Assembly: GCF_013019105.1 (NCBI RefSeq)
Contig: NZ_BLTE01000004.1
Span: 62,001-126,000 of the forward strand
DNA length: 64,000 bases
Direction of reading: 5' to 3'
From: Fundidesulfovibrio magnetotacticus
GTDB lineage: Bacteria > Desulfobacterota > Desulfovibrionia > Desulfovibrionales > Desulfovibrionaceae
Both the position numbers and the translations under genes were made by a program. The notes under the pieces are model-generated. The model had not been told where the DNA came from, searched no databases, and worked only from the letters and a program-made list of their open reading frames with translations. Of this stretch, positions 9,079 through 18,678 are shown in pieces. How positions within the stretch are numbered: position 1 is the first letter of the stretch; every line of letters starts with the position of its first letter.

Positions 9079-9337
9079 GAGGGTTCTCCTTGAGTGCCGG
9101 TTTGAGTTCGATGAGGTAGTAGGGATGGGCCGTTTCCAGCAGGGCGTTGCGGGTCATCCTGCACCAAGCCGGAAACTCCACGGGCGCGGCGGGGTCCTCG
9201 GAGACGAGGAGCAGGCGCGTGCCGGGGGGGAGGGGTTTGACGTAGGTGTGCAGGTTGATGATCACTCGGCCGCAGGTCTCCTCGCCGCCGTCGAATTCGT
9301 CGTCGAAGGACCAGTGTTCGGGATGCGGCGGACGCAT
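9071..9337 (-). CDS. TusA/SirA-like sulfur carrier protein
   Basis: 88 residues matching the small TusA fold: a reactive-site Cys at residue 22 (GEETCGRVIINLHTY), the strand LPPGTRLLLVSEDP, then a conserved WCRMTRNALL helix and a C-terminal strand (YYLIELKP). The canonical CPxP motif is reduced to CGR, as in the TusA part of the downstream fusion, so it is a divergent carrier. First gene of the operon TusA-like, DsrE-like, TusA-OsmC, MetE-core. A 17-bp palindrome 88 nt upstream is a candidate operator. Confidence 0.72.
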   Translation of the reverse strand: MRPPHPEHWSFDDEFDGGEETCGRVIINLHTYVKPLPPGTRLLLVSEDPAAPVEFPAWCRMTRNALLETAHPYYLIELKPALKENPHG

Positions 9338-9424
9338 GGAGCCTCGCTGTCGGCGGACCGGCCGTGCGGGGCCGCCGGCCGATCCGGCGGTTGAAGGGCA
9401 GGATTACAGGCCTGGCGGGAGGTT

Positions 9425-9441
9425 GGACAAATCGTTTGTCC
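9425..9441. promoter_or_regulatory. Palindromic operator candidate upstream of the sulfur-relay operon
   Basis: GGACAAA-TCG-TTTGTCC is a perfect inverted repeat with 7-bp arms, 88 nt upstream of the first gene. It lies in the 341-nt gap 9338-9678, which otherwise holds only the terminator at 9612-9643 and nothing else I can recognise. The regulator is unknown. Confidence 0.5.
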
Positions 9442-9611
9442 CGATTGGAGGGACCGGGCCGCATTCGGCAAGGCGATGGCGCAGGGCGTCGGCGCGCTGG
9501 GGTGCGCTCCCGCGCGCCCCGGCAAGGCGTCGTGCGGGCAGAGGCGTCCGGGCGCGTTTCCCGGTGATTCGCGGGAGCGTCCGTGCCGCGTCGAAGGCGT
9601 GGCCCGCGAAG

Positions 9612-9643
9612 AAAAGCGCCCCCGTGCCGGGGCACGGGGGCGC
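9612..9643 (-). terminator. Intrinsic terminator of the four-cysteine protein gene
   Basis: GCGCCCCCGTGCC (9616-9628) pairs perfectly with 9631-9643 and, read on the minus strand, is followed by TTTTCTTCG. It lies 36 nt past the stop of the gene at 9679. Confidence 0.85.
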
Positions 9644-9678
9644 GTCGCGTCAGGGTGTGGCCGGGCTTGCGCCGGGGC

Positions 9679-10224
9679 CTAGTCTTCCATGCGCCCGATC
9701 TCGCGCGTCTGGCTGGAGGGGCAGGAGTCGCAGATGTGGCAGTCTTCGCAGCCGCCCTTGTAGGGGTAGGCGGTGAGCACGGCGTAGGTGCGGTTCATGG
9801 AGCCCTTGTCGTCCCAGACCAGGCCCAGCTTCTTGAACTTCTTCTTGGCCTCGCGGCTGGGCGTGGGCATGGGCATGCACCCGCCGATCAGCTCGGGCAT
9901 CACGCTCTGGGCCGCGCACATCACCAGGGTGATGGCCAGGTGGTGGAAGGCCAGGCCGTGGTGCTGGTTGTCCTCGAAGGCCTTCTGCACTTGCTGCTCG
10001 GTGGGTTCGTCCAGGTAGACCAGCAGGAAGCCGTCGTCGGCGTCCTTGGCCGAGGGTTCCATGCGGTAGGCCTTGATCTGCTTTTCCCAGGCGTTCCAGT
10101 AGTGCTCCAGGAGTTCGGCCAGGTCCTGCGTGATGCGCATGAGCCCGCTGATCTCCATGTAGTATTCCAGATCGAACTCGGGCTGGGTCTTGATGGTTTC
10201 CAGGGTCGCTTTTTCCTTGCCCAC
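9679..10224 (-). CDS. Uncharacterised protein with C-terminal four-cysteine cluster
   Basis: 181 residues, family not recognised. The chain is mostly helical and soluble (YYMEISGLMRITQDLAELL, then an HHGLAFHHLAITLVMCAA segment). Near the C-terminus Cys159, 162, 165 and 168 form C-x2-C-x2-C-x2-C within GGCEDCHICDSCPS, a spacing suited to an iron-sulfur cluster or zinc site. GTG start chosen because AAGGAG lies 7 nt upstream; reading further upstream adds an implausible Arg/Pro-rich stretch. It is a single-gene unit ending in a strong terminator. The closely packed cysteines in a likely anaerobe suggest a redox or metal role. Confidence 0.8.
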   Translation of the reverse strand: MGKEKATLETIKTQPEFDLEYYMEISGLMRITQDLAELLEHYWNAWEKQIKAYRMEPSAKDADDGFLLVYLDEPTEQQVQKAFEDNQHHGLAFHHLAITLVMCAAQSVMPELIGGCMPMPTPSREAKKKFKKLGLVWDDKGSMNRTYAVLTAYPYKGGCEDCHICDSCPSSQTREIGRMED

Positions 10225-10411
10225 GGCCGTGCTCCTTGTGCGGTCGGTGTCGGTGAGGGGGTGTAGCCTGTTTGGCCCGCCCGGGCAACGCCCGGATGGC
10301 GCTCCGGGGTGGGGCGCCCCGGCCCCTCCGGCGCGCGCGAAACGCCCCGCGTCGCGCCCCTGGCCGCCTCGGGCGCGGCGACCCGGGCGCGGCGACCCGG
10401 ACGGGGCTGGC

Positions 10412-11182
10412 TCAGCGCGCGGGCGGCAGGTCGGCCGAGAGCAGCAGCACACGCCGGTCCTTGCCCGCGAAGGAGGCCTGGAAGCGCTTCATGCCCGCCG
10501 GATCGGTCAGGTTGGTCTTCGTCACGCCGGACTTGGGCGTGGACTGGTAGAGCCAGCGTCCGCCCGTGGCGTCGGGAAGCACCACGCCCACGTGGTAGTG
10601 CTGGAGGGTGTAGCCCTTGCGCCGCCCGGTCTGGCTGAAGCTCACCAGGCAGGCCTGGCCGGGCTTCACCTGGGCGAGCGCCCTGCGCCAGGCGGCCTCG
10701 TCGGAGAGGGGGAAGCCCAGCGTTTCGCGCCCGGTGTCGGCGGGGGACACGGCGCGCGGTTCGGGCAGGAGCCAGCGGCGGGCCAGGCCCTCGGTGAGGT
10801 TGAGCGTCAGGTCGAAGCCGTAGTCCCAGTCCTGGCCCATGGAAGCTCCCGGGCCGGAGTCGCCCTGGCGGTCGCGCCCGGCCAGGGATGCCGGGGGGCC
10901 GGAGGGGGCCAGCAGGCGCATGAGCGCGAACTCCAGGCCCGAGCAGTTGAGCCCGGGGGAATCGAAGGTCTTTTCGGGGTGCTCGAAGGTGGTCCAGCGG
11001 CCCTTTTCGTCGAGCACGCCGTCCACGCGGTAGGGGAGGCCCAGGAGGCGGTCGGCCCGGGCCGTGAGGTCCGGGGCCTGGGCGCGAACGGGCGCGACGT
11101 TCGGGAGGCCCAGGGCCAACGCCAACGCCAGGACGAGGGCCGGGGCGCGGGACGCCCGGCGGAGCGGGTGGGTGCGTTTCAT
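10412..11182 (-). CDS. Secreted NlpC/P60-like putative cysteine hydrolase
   Basis: 256 residues with an N-terminal signal peptide (Arg-rich start, Ala/Leu core, PVRA cleavage). After it, DLTARADRLLGLPYRVDG leads to a Cys in LNCSGLEFALM and a His in LQHYHVGVVLPD, the order and spacing of the Cys-His pair in NlpC/P60 peptidases. The segment between is longer than in small P60 domains. A periplasmic peptidoglycan hydrolase or related amidase is likely, but the third catalytic residue is not assigned. Start uncertain: ATG at 11182 is preferred for signal-peptide length; ATG at 11194 is also open. No strong ribosome site is visible. Confidence 0.7.
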   Translation of the reverse strand: MKRTHPLRRASRAPALVLALALALGLPNVAPVRAQAPDLTARADRLLGLPYRVDGVLDEKGRWTTFEHPEKTFDSPGLNCSGLEFALMRLLAPSGPPASLAGRDRQGDSGPGASMGQDWDYGFDLTLNLTEGLARRWLLPEPRAVSPADTGRETLGFPLSDEAAWRRALAQVKPGQACLVSFSQTGRRKGYTLQHYHVGVVLPDATGGRWLYQSTPKSGVTKTNLTDPAGMKRFQASFAGKDRRVLLLSADLPPAR

Positions 11183-11259
11183 GCGGGGGGACATACCCCC
11201 GGCCGGGGAGGGATGCAACGGGCCACGGGGGCCGGGCGCGCGCCCGGCCCCCGGTCCCT

Positions 11260-12852
11260 CTACTTCTTGAGCGAGTTGACGATGGCCCTGTCCAGCCCGG
11301 GGTAGGATTCCAGGATCTCCCGGCGCTTGGCGTAGAGCGCGGCCTGGCGTTCCTCGAAGTCCTGCCTGGGGAAGAGCTTTTCGGGGTGGAAGACGATGGA
11401 GTCCACGCCGCGCACGGCGCGGGGCACCAGGTATCCGGTGGCCTCGTTGGCCTCCCAGTCTTCCAGGGAGCGGCGCAGCACGGCCTCCAGGATGTTCACG
11501 GTGTCCAGGAGGGTGATCTTGCGGTGGTGCTCGCCCTCGCCCACGCCGCCGGTGTTGAGCAGGTAGCAGTTGATGTGCGGGTTCCAGCGCAGGATGTCGT
11601 GGAAGAGGTGGGCGTGCTCCACGCGGTTTCCGGCCAGGAAGGGATCGTAGAAGAAGACGTTCTTGATGGCCCCGGCCTGGGAGGGGTCGCCCGCGGAGGA
11701 CTCCATGGACTGGCCCAGCACCATGAGCGCTGTGGCCTGCCAGTGGGAGAGGCGGGCCACGGCGGGGATGGTGGGGCCGCGCGTGATGAGGAAGATGTTG
11801 TTGATCTCGGGGGCCACGATGGAGCGGTGGGCGTGCATGAAGTCGCGCCGCTCGATGACCGCGCGGCCGTTGGAGGTGCGCTGGATGTTGAAGAAGTCCA
11901 GCGCGCCCTCGGGCTCCACGTGGACGTTCTCCAGGTAGGTGTCGGGCTTGAGCGCGCCGTAGTAGGTCTCGATCTGCTCCGAGGGGGTGAGGCCGTCGGT
12001 CTTGGCGTAGATGCCGCCCTGCTCGAAGCCGTGGAAGGAGCCGTCGCGCTTGAGGATGCCGCCGTCGTCCTGGATCAGCCAGGATTCCTCCCCGATGTTG
12101 CGGGCCAGCACGCGGCAGGTGAGGGAGGTCTTGCCGTTGGCCGAAAGGGCCACGAAGAGCGAGGTCTGGGTTTCCATGCCGCCGTGGGCCATCTCCAGGC
12201 AGTCGCGCCGGCATCCCGCGTGGAGGAAGATGCCCTCCTTGGCCACCTTGGCGCGCCAGGACTCGCCCGCGAAGACGCCCTTTTTCCATTCGCCCAGGTA
12301 GCTGGAGTTGCGCACGATCTTGATCATGCGGCCGTCCTCGGAGTGGATGAGGCGGATGGTGATGTCCTTTTCGGCCAGGGGTTTCTCGGCGTTGTCCTTC
12401 CAGGCCTCGTCGTGAAAAAAGATCACCTGGTAGGTGGGGTCCGTCACGTCCTTCACAAGGGGGCCGAAGAGCTTGGCCCCGCCGTAGGCGATGTGGGCGA
12501 AGCGGCGCGGCACCATGAGCCGGGCCGTGACGGCCTGGTCGTCGTCCTGGCGCACGAGCACGTCGATGCAGATGAGCTGCTGCCCGGCCAGGGCCTTGCG
12601 GGCCTGGGCCAGGAGGGTGAACTCGGACTGGTTGAAGGGGGAGTCGATGTTGTTGCGGGTGTGGGGCTTGGCTCGTGAGGCGGGCTCGGTGCGGGCCACG
12701 ACGTTGCCGTAGAGCGTCTCGACCACCTCGGGCTCCTCCAGGCTGATGCGCTTGAGCCGTTGCGTGCCGGGGTTCTGGATGAGCCGTTCGTCTTCCACGG
12801 CTTGCTGGTAGATGGCCTTGAGTGCGAGATCGAATTCGTTGAAAATCGACAT
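11260..12852 (-). CDS. Divergent ATP-type phosphoenolpyruvate carboxykinase
   Basis: 530 residues aligning along the length of ATP-dependent PEPCK. Conserved segments include YLGEWKKGVF (metal/substrate Lys), a His in GIFLHAGC, FEQGGIYAKT, NIFLITRGP and CYLLNTGG. PEPCK interconverts oxaloacetate and PEP using a nucleotide. Two signatures differ from the classical enzyme: the P-loop reads ALSANGKTSLT instead of GLSGTGKTTLS, and the metal motif is QDDGGIL rather than GDDEHGW. The P-loop Lys and the metal-binding Asp survive, so activity is plausible, but substrate or nucleotide preference could differ. Monocistronic, divergent from hldD across a region with a 9-bp-arm palindrome. Confidence 0.75.
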   Translation of the reverse strand: MSIFNEFDLALKAIYQQAVEDERLIQNPGTQRLKRISLEEPEVVETLYGNVVARTEPASRAKPHTRNNIDSPFNQSEFTLLAQARKALAGQQLICIDVLVRQDDDQAVTARLMVPRRFAHIAYGGAKLFGPLVKDVTDPTYQVIFFHDEAWKDNAEKPLAEKDITIRLIHSEDGRMIKIVRNSSYLGEWKKGVFAGESWRAKVAKEGIFLHAGCRRDCLEMAHGGMETQTSLFVALSANGKTSLTCRVLARNIGEESWLIQDDGGILKRDGSFHGFEQGGIYAKTDGLTPSEQIETYYGALKPDTYLENVHVEPEGALDFFNIQRTSNGRAVIERRDFMHAHRSIVAPEINNIFLITRGPTIPAVARLSHWQATALMVLGQSMESSAGDPSQAGAIKNVFFYDPFLAGNRVEHAHLFHDILRWNPHINCYLLNTGGVGEGEHHRKITLLDTVNILEAVLRRSLEDWEANEATGYLVPRAVRGVDSIVFHPEKLFPRQDFEERQAALYAKRREILESYPGLDRAIVNSLKK

Positions 12853-12918
12853 GGGTCAGCCTCTCGGGAAAATGGGTGTGGCGGTACGGGGACTTGTACC
12901 CTATTTCACGAGGCCATG

Positions 12919-12941
12919 CCAAGGCAAAACGGTTGCCTTGG
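12919..12941. promoter_or_regulatory. Inverted repeat between the PEPCK-like gene and hldD
   Basis: CCAAGGCAA-AACGG-TTGCCTTGG has perfect 9-bp arms and lies in the shared divergent promoter region, 67 nt from the PEPCK start and 54 nt from the hldD start. It suits a dimeric regulator. A shorter repeat GGTAC...GTACC is at about 12880-12900. Confidence 0.55.
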
Positions 12942-12994
12942 TTCCGCCGGTGATTTAGTCCGGTGAAAACGGCGAGTTGTATGCGGGAGGGACC

Positions 12995-13966
12995 ATGCTT
13001 GTGGTCACGGGCGGAGCCGGGTTTCTCGGCAGCGCGGTCATCTGGAAGCTCAACGAGGCGGGGCGAAAGGACATCCTGGTGGTGGACGCCCTGGGCTCGG
13101 GTGAGAAGTGGCGCAACCTGGTGAACCGCTCCTTTGCTGATTTCCTGCACAAGGACGAGTTCCTGCGCCGTCTGCGCCAGGGGGGCGATCCTTTCGGCGT
13201 CACGGCCGTGGTGCACATGGGGGCCTGCTCGGCCACCACCGAGCGCGACGCGGACTTCCTCCACGAGAACAACACCCGCTACACCACGGAGCTCTGCCGC
13301 TTCTGCCTGGAGCACGGCGCGCGCTTCGTCACGGCCTCCAGCGCCGCCACCTACGGCGACGGCTCCCGGGGCTTCGACGACGGCCCCGAGGGCCTGGACC
13401 GCCTGCGGCCCCTGAACATGTACGGCTATTCCAAGCACCGCTTCGACCTGACCGCGCGCGACAACGGCTGGCTCAACTCCATCGCCAGCCTGAAGTTCTT
13501 CAACGTCTACGGCCCCAACGAATACCACAAGGGCGACATGCGCAGCGTGGCCTGCAAGTCCTTCGAGCAGATCCGGGACACCGGCGGCGTTCGGCTCTTC
13601 CGTTCCCACCGGCCCGACTACGCCGACGGCGGTCAGCTGCGCGATTTCGTCTCCGTGAAGGACTGCGCCGAGGTGGTGGCCTGGCTCCTGGAGCACCCCG
13701 AGGCCAACGGCGTGTTCAACGTGGGCACGGGCGCGGCGCGCAGCTTCACGGACCTAGCCCTGGCCGTGTTCGAGGCCATGGGCGCGCCCCCGCGCATCGA
13801 GTACGTGGACATCCCAGAGCAGATCCGCGACCGCTACCAGTACTACACCCAGGCCCCCGTGGACCGGCTCCGCGCGGCGGGCTACCGCGGGCCCTTCGCC
13901 TCCCTGGAAGAGGGCGTGCGGGACTACGTGCGAAACCACTTGCTGGCGGAAGACCCCTACCTGTAG
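12995..13966 (+). CDS. hldD: ADP-L-glycero-D-manno-heptose 6-epimerase
   Basis: 323 residues, short-chain dehydrogenase fold with the N-terminal NAD(P) motif TGGAGFLGS and the YGYSK catalytic Tyr-Lys pair near residues 144-148. The whole-length pattern (HMGACSATTERDADFL, SLKFFNVYGPNEYHKG, RDFVSVKDC) is typical of HldD, which epimerises the ADP-heptose precursor for the lipopolysaccharide inner core in the cytoplasm. ATG at 12995 follows GGGAGGGACC; an upstream in-frame TTG was not used. The rest of the heptose pathway is not in this window. It presumably contributes to LPS synthesis as a single-gene unit. Confidence 0.93.
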   Translation: MLVVTGGAGFLGSAVIWKLNEAGRKDILVVDALGSGEKWRNLVNRSFADFLHKDEFLRRLRQGGDPFGVTAVVHMGACSATTERDADFLHENNTRYTTELCRFCLEHGARFVTASSAATYGDGSRGFDDGPEGLDRLRPLNMYGYSKHRFDLTARDNGWLNSIASLKFFNVYGPNEYHKGDMRSVACKSFEQIRDTGGVRLFRSHRPDYADGGQLRDFVSVKDCAEVVAWLLEHPEANGVFNVGTGAARSFTDLALAVFEAMGAPPRIEYVDIPEQIRDRYQYYTQAPVDRLRAAGYRGPFASLEEGVRDYVRNHLLAEDPYL

Positions 13967-14099
13967 AGACCGGCAGGCTTTCCGGCGCGTTCGGACGCCG
14001 GGTTGCGGGGCCTCCGATCCGGGGTCCGCCATGCCTTGGCGTCCGTTCGTGCCGCGTTGGCGGCCAACGGACGCGCCGCGCCGATGGGGTCGTGCGGGC

Positions 14100-16283
14100 C
14101 TACTTCCCCCGCTTGAAAAGCTTCTCCAGGTCCTTCGCGTCCCAGTGCACGGCCACGGGGCGGCCGTGGGGGCAGTGGTCGCGGTCCTTGGCGGCGCTCC
14201 AGGCCTCCACCAGGGCCAGGGCCTCGTGCTCGGCCAGGGCGTCCCCGGCCTTCACCGCCGCCTTGCAGCTCATCACGGCCCAGAGGTCGTCCATGGTGCG
14301 CGCCTTGCCCGAGAGCACGTCGCGCAAGAACTCCTTGGCCTGGCCCGCGCTCAAGAGCGGCGGCACGCCGCGCACGCCCACCACGCCGGGGCGGTCGGCG
14401 CGCATCTGGAAGCCCAGGGCCGTCAGGTCCTTCCACAGAGACTCCAGGCGGCGGGTCTCGGAGGGGTGCAGGCTCATCTCGAAGCCCACGGCCAGCGGGC
14501 GCGACTCTCCCCGGCTCTGGGCGGCCCTGAGCTGCGAGAAGAGCACCCGCTCGTGGGCCGCGTGCTGGTCCAGGAGCGTGAGCCCTTTGCGCCCCAGACG
14601 CAGCACCAGGTAGGTGTCGGCCACCTGGCCCAGGTATTCCACGCCCTTGGCCGTGCGCCCTGGCTGACGGGCGGCCTTGCCGTGGGCCTGGGACGAGGCC
14701 CCGGCCTCGGGCTTCGCGGGCGATGCTTCCTGGCCGCGCGATCCCCAGGGCAGCCAGGAGGAGAGGCCGGAGCGTCCCTCGGGAGACGGGCGTCCCGCCT
14801 CGCCGGTCCCGGCGGAGGGGTGGTCCCGGCCGCCGTCCCGGTCGTAGTCCGGGCCGTAGTCCGGGCCGTAGTCCCGGCCGCCGTCCGGGGCTGCGTGGCG
14901 CGCTGAGCCGCCGCGGGCGTCCGGTCGGGAGAAACCGCCGGGGGAGGTTTGGCGTCCCGCGTGGTAGTCCGCGCCGAGTTCGCGCACGCCCAGTGGCTCG
15001 CGCATCCCCTGCCCCGAGAGGGCCGGGGGCTCGCGGTGGCGTTCCACGCTCCCGGCGGCGGGGCCGCCCTGGGGCCGCCAGGGCGCTTCGCTCCGGGAGC
15101 CTTCCAGCGGTCCGGGGGACGCGTCGCGTCCCGCGCGGACCGGCGGCTCCTGCTCCTCTTCCGGCACGTCGCGTCCGGCCTCGCGGGCCACCTCGTGGAG
15201 GTAGTCGCGGTAGGTGGCGTGTTTGGCCTCGGGGGCGATGGAGGGGGCGTTATGGTCCAGCACGGCGGTCATGCGCGCCGAGGGCGCGCCCAGGTCCAGG
15301 GCGCGGGCCACGGCCTGGCGCACCAGGGTGAAGGCCAGGCCCTCGTCGCGGAAGCGCACCTCGGTCTTGGCCGGGTGCACGTTCACGTCCACCTCGCCGG
15401 GCCCGGCCTCCAGGAAGAGCGCCAGGGCCGGGTATTCGCGGGAGAGCATCCGGCCCTTGTAGGCCTCGCGCGCGGCGCGCAGGAGCACGCGGTCCTGCAC
15501 GGGGCGGGAGTTCACGTAGAAGAGCATGCGGTCCGTGCGGGCCTGACCGGCATGGGGCAGGGCGGCGAAGCCCGTCACGCGCATGCCGTGCATCTCGCCC
15601 TCCACGGGGAGCAGGGCCTGGGCCAGGGCCGGGGGCCAGACCACGGCCAGGCGCGCGGCCAGGTCCTGCCCGGCCACGAAGCGCAGCGCGGAGCGCTGGT
15701 CCACCGAATACTTGAAGCCCACGTCCAGGCGCGCCAGGGCCACGCGCTCCAGCACCTCCTGGCAGCGCCTGGTCTCCGTGGCCACGGATTTGAGGAACTT
15801 GAGCCGGGCGGGCACGTTGCCGAAGAGTTCGCGCACCTCGATGCGCGTGCCCTGGGTGAGCGCGGCCGGGCCTTCCTCCACGATCTCGCCGAAGGCCACG
15901 TCCAGGAACACGGCGTCCGGGCTGTCCTGGCTCTTGGAGGCCACGCGAAGGCGCGAAACCGAGGCGATGGAGGGCAGGGCCTCGCCCCGGAAGCCGTACG
16001 TTGCGATGGCGTCCAGGTCCTCCAGGGCCGCGAGCTTGCTGGTGGCGTGCCGGGTGAGCGCCAGGCGCAGCTCGCCCGCGTCCATGCCCCGGCCGTCGTC
16101 CTGCACGAGGATGAGCCCAGCGCCGCCGCCCTCCAGGGCCACATGCACGCGCGCGGCCCCGGCGTCCAGGCTGTTCTCCACCAGTTCCTTGACGACGCTC
16201 GAAGGCCGCTCTACCACTTCCCCCGCGGCGATCTGGTTCTGAAGGTGCGGGGGCAGGACACGGATGCTGCGATACGATACCAT
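14100..16283 (-). CDS. mutL: DNA mismatch repair protein MutL
   Basis: 727 residues, longer than most MutL (about 600-650). The N-terminal GHKL ATPase is intact: IAAGEVVERPSSVVKELVEN, DDGRGM, and TYGFRGEALPSI. A low-complexity Gly/Asp/Pro/Arg-rich linker at about 345-545 includes three near-perfect GPDY repeats. The C-terminal dimerisation domain keeps LLDQHAAHERVLF, SCKAAVKAGD and CPHGRPV. The endonuclease signature DQHA-x2-E-x4-E ends in Ser rather than the second Glu, so nicking activity is uncertain. MutL couples MutS mismatch recognition to strand removal. Divergent from alr with a 45-nt gap. Confidence 0.95.
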   Translation of the reverse strand: MVSYRSIRVLPPHLQNQIAAGEVVERPSSVVKELVENSLDAGAARVHVALEGGGAGLILVQDDGRGMDAGELRLALTRHATSKLAALEDLDAIATYGFRGEALPSIASVSRLRVASKSQDSPDAVFLDVAFGEIVEEGPAALTQGTRIEVRELFGNVPARLKFLKSVATETRRCQEVLERVALARLDVGFKYSVDQRSALRFVAGQDLAARLAVVWPPALAQALLPVEGEMHGMRVTGFAALPHAGQARTDRMLFYVNSRPVQDRVLLRAAREAYKGRMLSREYPALALFLEAGPGEVDVNVHPAKTEVRFRDEGLAFTLVRQAVARALDLGAPSARMTAVLDHNAPSIAPEAKHATYRDYLHEVAREAGRDVPEEEQEPPVRAGRDASPGPLEGSRSEAPWRPQGGPAAGSVERHREPPALSGQGMREPLGVRELGADYHAGRQTSPGGFSRPDARGGSARHAAPDGGRDYGPDYGPDYDRDGGRDHPSAGTGEAGRPSPEGRSGLSSWLPWGSRGQEASPAKPEAGASSQAHGKAARQPGRTAKGVEYLGQVADTYLVLRLGRKGLTLLDQHAAHERVLFSQLRAAQSRGESRPLAVGFEMSLHPSETRRLESLWKDLTALGFQMRADRPGVVGVRGVPPLLSAGQAKEFLRDVLSGKARTMDDLWAVMSCKAAVKAGDALAEHEALALVEAWSAAKDRDHCPHGRPVAVHWDAKDLEKLFKRGK
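14843..14878. repeat. Three 12-bp tandem repeats in the mutL linker
   Basis: CGTAGTCCGGGC repeats exactly at 14843-14854 and 14855-14866, then once more with one mismatch (14867-14878). In frame these encode GPDY units on the minus strand, so copy-number change would keep the frame. Confidence 0.85.
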
Positions 16284-16328
16284 CCCCGGCCTCTACCCCA
16301 AGGCGAAGCCACCGGCAATGGAGCGCAC

Positions 16329-17437
<1,109 letters not shown>

Positions 17438-17441
<4 letters not shown>

Positions 17442-18559
17442 CTCTCCCGGGCGCGCCTCTTCTCGAAGGTGACGCAGCGGATGCCCTCGCCCGCGAAGCC
17501 CGGGCCGTAGCAGGCGTTGTCGGACACGCACTGGGCGGGGCGCAGGTCGCCCCCGCGCCAGCGCTTCACCAGATCGGGCTCGCAGATGAGCGGGCGGCAC
17601 AGGCTCACGCCGTCGGCCGCGCCTGAGGCCACCAGGCCCTGGGCCACCTCGAAGCTGCGGATGCCCCCCACCAGGAAGAGGGGAATCTTCAGCCCGCGCT
17701 CCTTGGCGTGCTTCGCCGCGCGGCGGTGGTAGGCCTCCTCCTCCTGCGTGCGGATGTGCCCCTTGCGCGCGGGCATGAAGGCCTCCCCGGCCTGGCGGCA
17801 GCCGCCGGAGAGCTCCACGGCGTCCACGCCCGCCTCCTCGAAGCGCAGCGCGGCCCGCACCATGTCCTCGGGTTCGGGGCCGCCCTCCACGAAATCCCCG
17901 GCGTTGAGCTTCACCAGCAGGGGGAAGTCCGGCCCAAGGGCCTTGCGCACCGCGCGCGCCACCTCCAGGGGGAAGCGCGCCCTCTTGGCGGGGGAGCCGC
18001 CGTAGGCGTCGTCGCGGCGGTTCCAGACCGGGGAGAGGAACTGCGAGAGCAGGTAGCCGTGGGCCGCGTGGAGCTGCACGGCGTCGAACCCGGCCTTGCG
18101 GGCGCGCAGGGCGGCCTGGACGAAGGCCCTGGTCAGGCGCTCCATGCCCTCGCGGTCCAGGGCGCGGACTGGCAGCGTTCCGGGGCGCTCCACGTCCGAG
18201 GGGCCAACGGCCTCCAGGCCGGAGAGGGCGGAGTTGCCCTGGTCGCCCGCGTGGGCGATCTGCAGGGCGCAGAGCCCCCCGGCCTCGTGCACGGCCTGGG
18301 CCAGGGAGGCGAGGCCCGGCAGGAGGGCGTCGTCGTTCGCGCCCAGCTGGCGCAGGCCCGCTCGGCCCTCCGGGGTGACAAAGGCGTGCCCGCTGATCAC
18401 CAGCCCCACCTGCCCCCGCGCCAGTTCGGCCATGCGTTCGGCCAGTTCGGGTGTGGCCGATCCGTCGGGAGCGGCCAGGCCCTCCCAGGTGGCGGAGCGC
18501 AGGAAACGGTTGGGCAGGGTCAGGGAACCGGCCTGGATGGGGTCGAACACGTCGGGCAT
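17438..18559 (-). CDS. NADH:flavin oxidoreductase (Old Yellow Enzyme family)
   Basis: 373 residues, a single TIM-barrel OYE domain without the C-terminal iron-sulfur/FAD extension seen in dienoyl-CoA reductase types. Typical features are NRFLRSATWEG near the N-terminus, ALQIAHAGDQG, the His pair in VQLHAAHGYLLSQFLSP, and LFLVGGIRS plus VSLCRPLICEPDL at the phosphate-binding end. It binds FMN and reduces activated alkenes or similar substrates with NAD(P)H; the real substrate is unknown. A Cys-containing tail (CVSDNACYGPGF) resembles the remnant of a cluster-binding region. ATG at 18559 follows GGAGGCCCC. Confidence 0.9.
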
Positions 18560-18678
18560 GGGGCCTCCGGGTACGGTCTGATTCCGATGCGTGGCCCAAG
18601 GCGCTACCACAGCGTGGCGCGCATGGAAAGCATGCGCGCGAAATTGACACGCCTCGGGGCACGAACTACCCCTTGCCC

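Noticed and set aside
10371-10398. 14-bp tandem repeat GGGCGCGGCGACCC twice
   Set aside because: Short, two copies only, in GC-rich intergenic DNA where such repeats are expected by chance.
10412-13696. A 1094-codon minus-strand frame
   Set aside because: Only 10412-11182 is coding in that frame. The remainder is a shadow of the PEPCK-like gene and hldD.
13983-14085. Inverted repeats between hldD and mutL (GCGTCCGTT...AACGGACGC)
   Set aside because: Real repeats, but too short and widely spaced to assign a terminator or operator with confidence.
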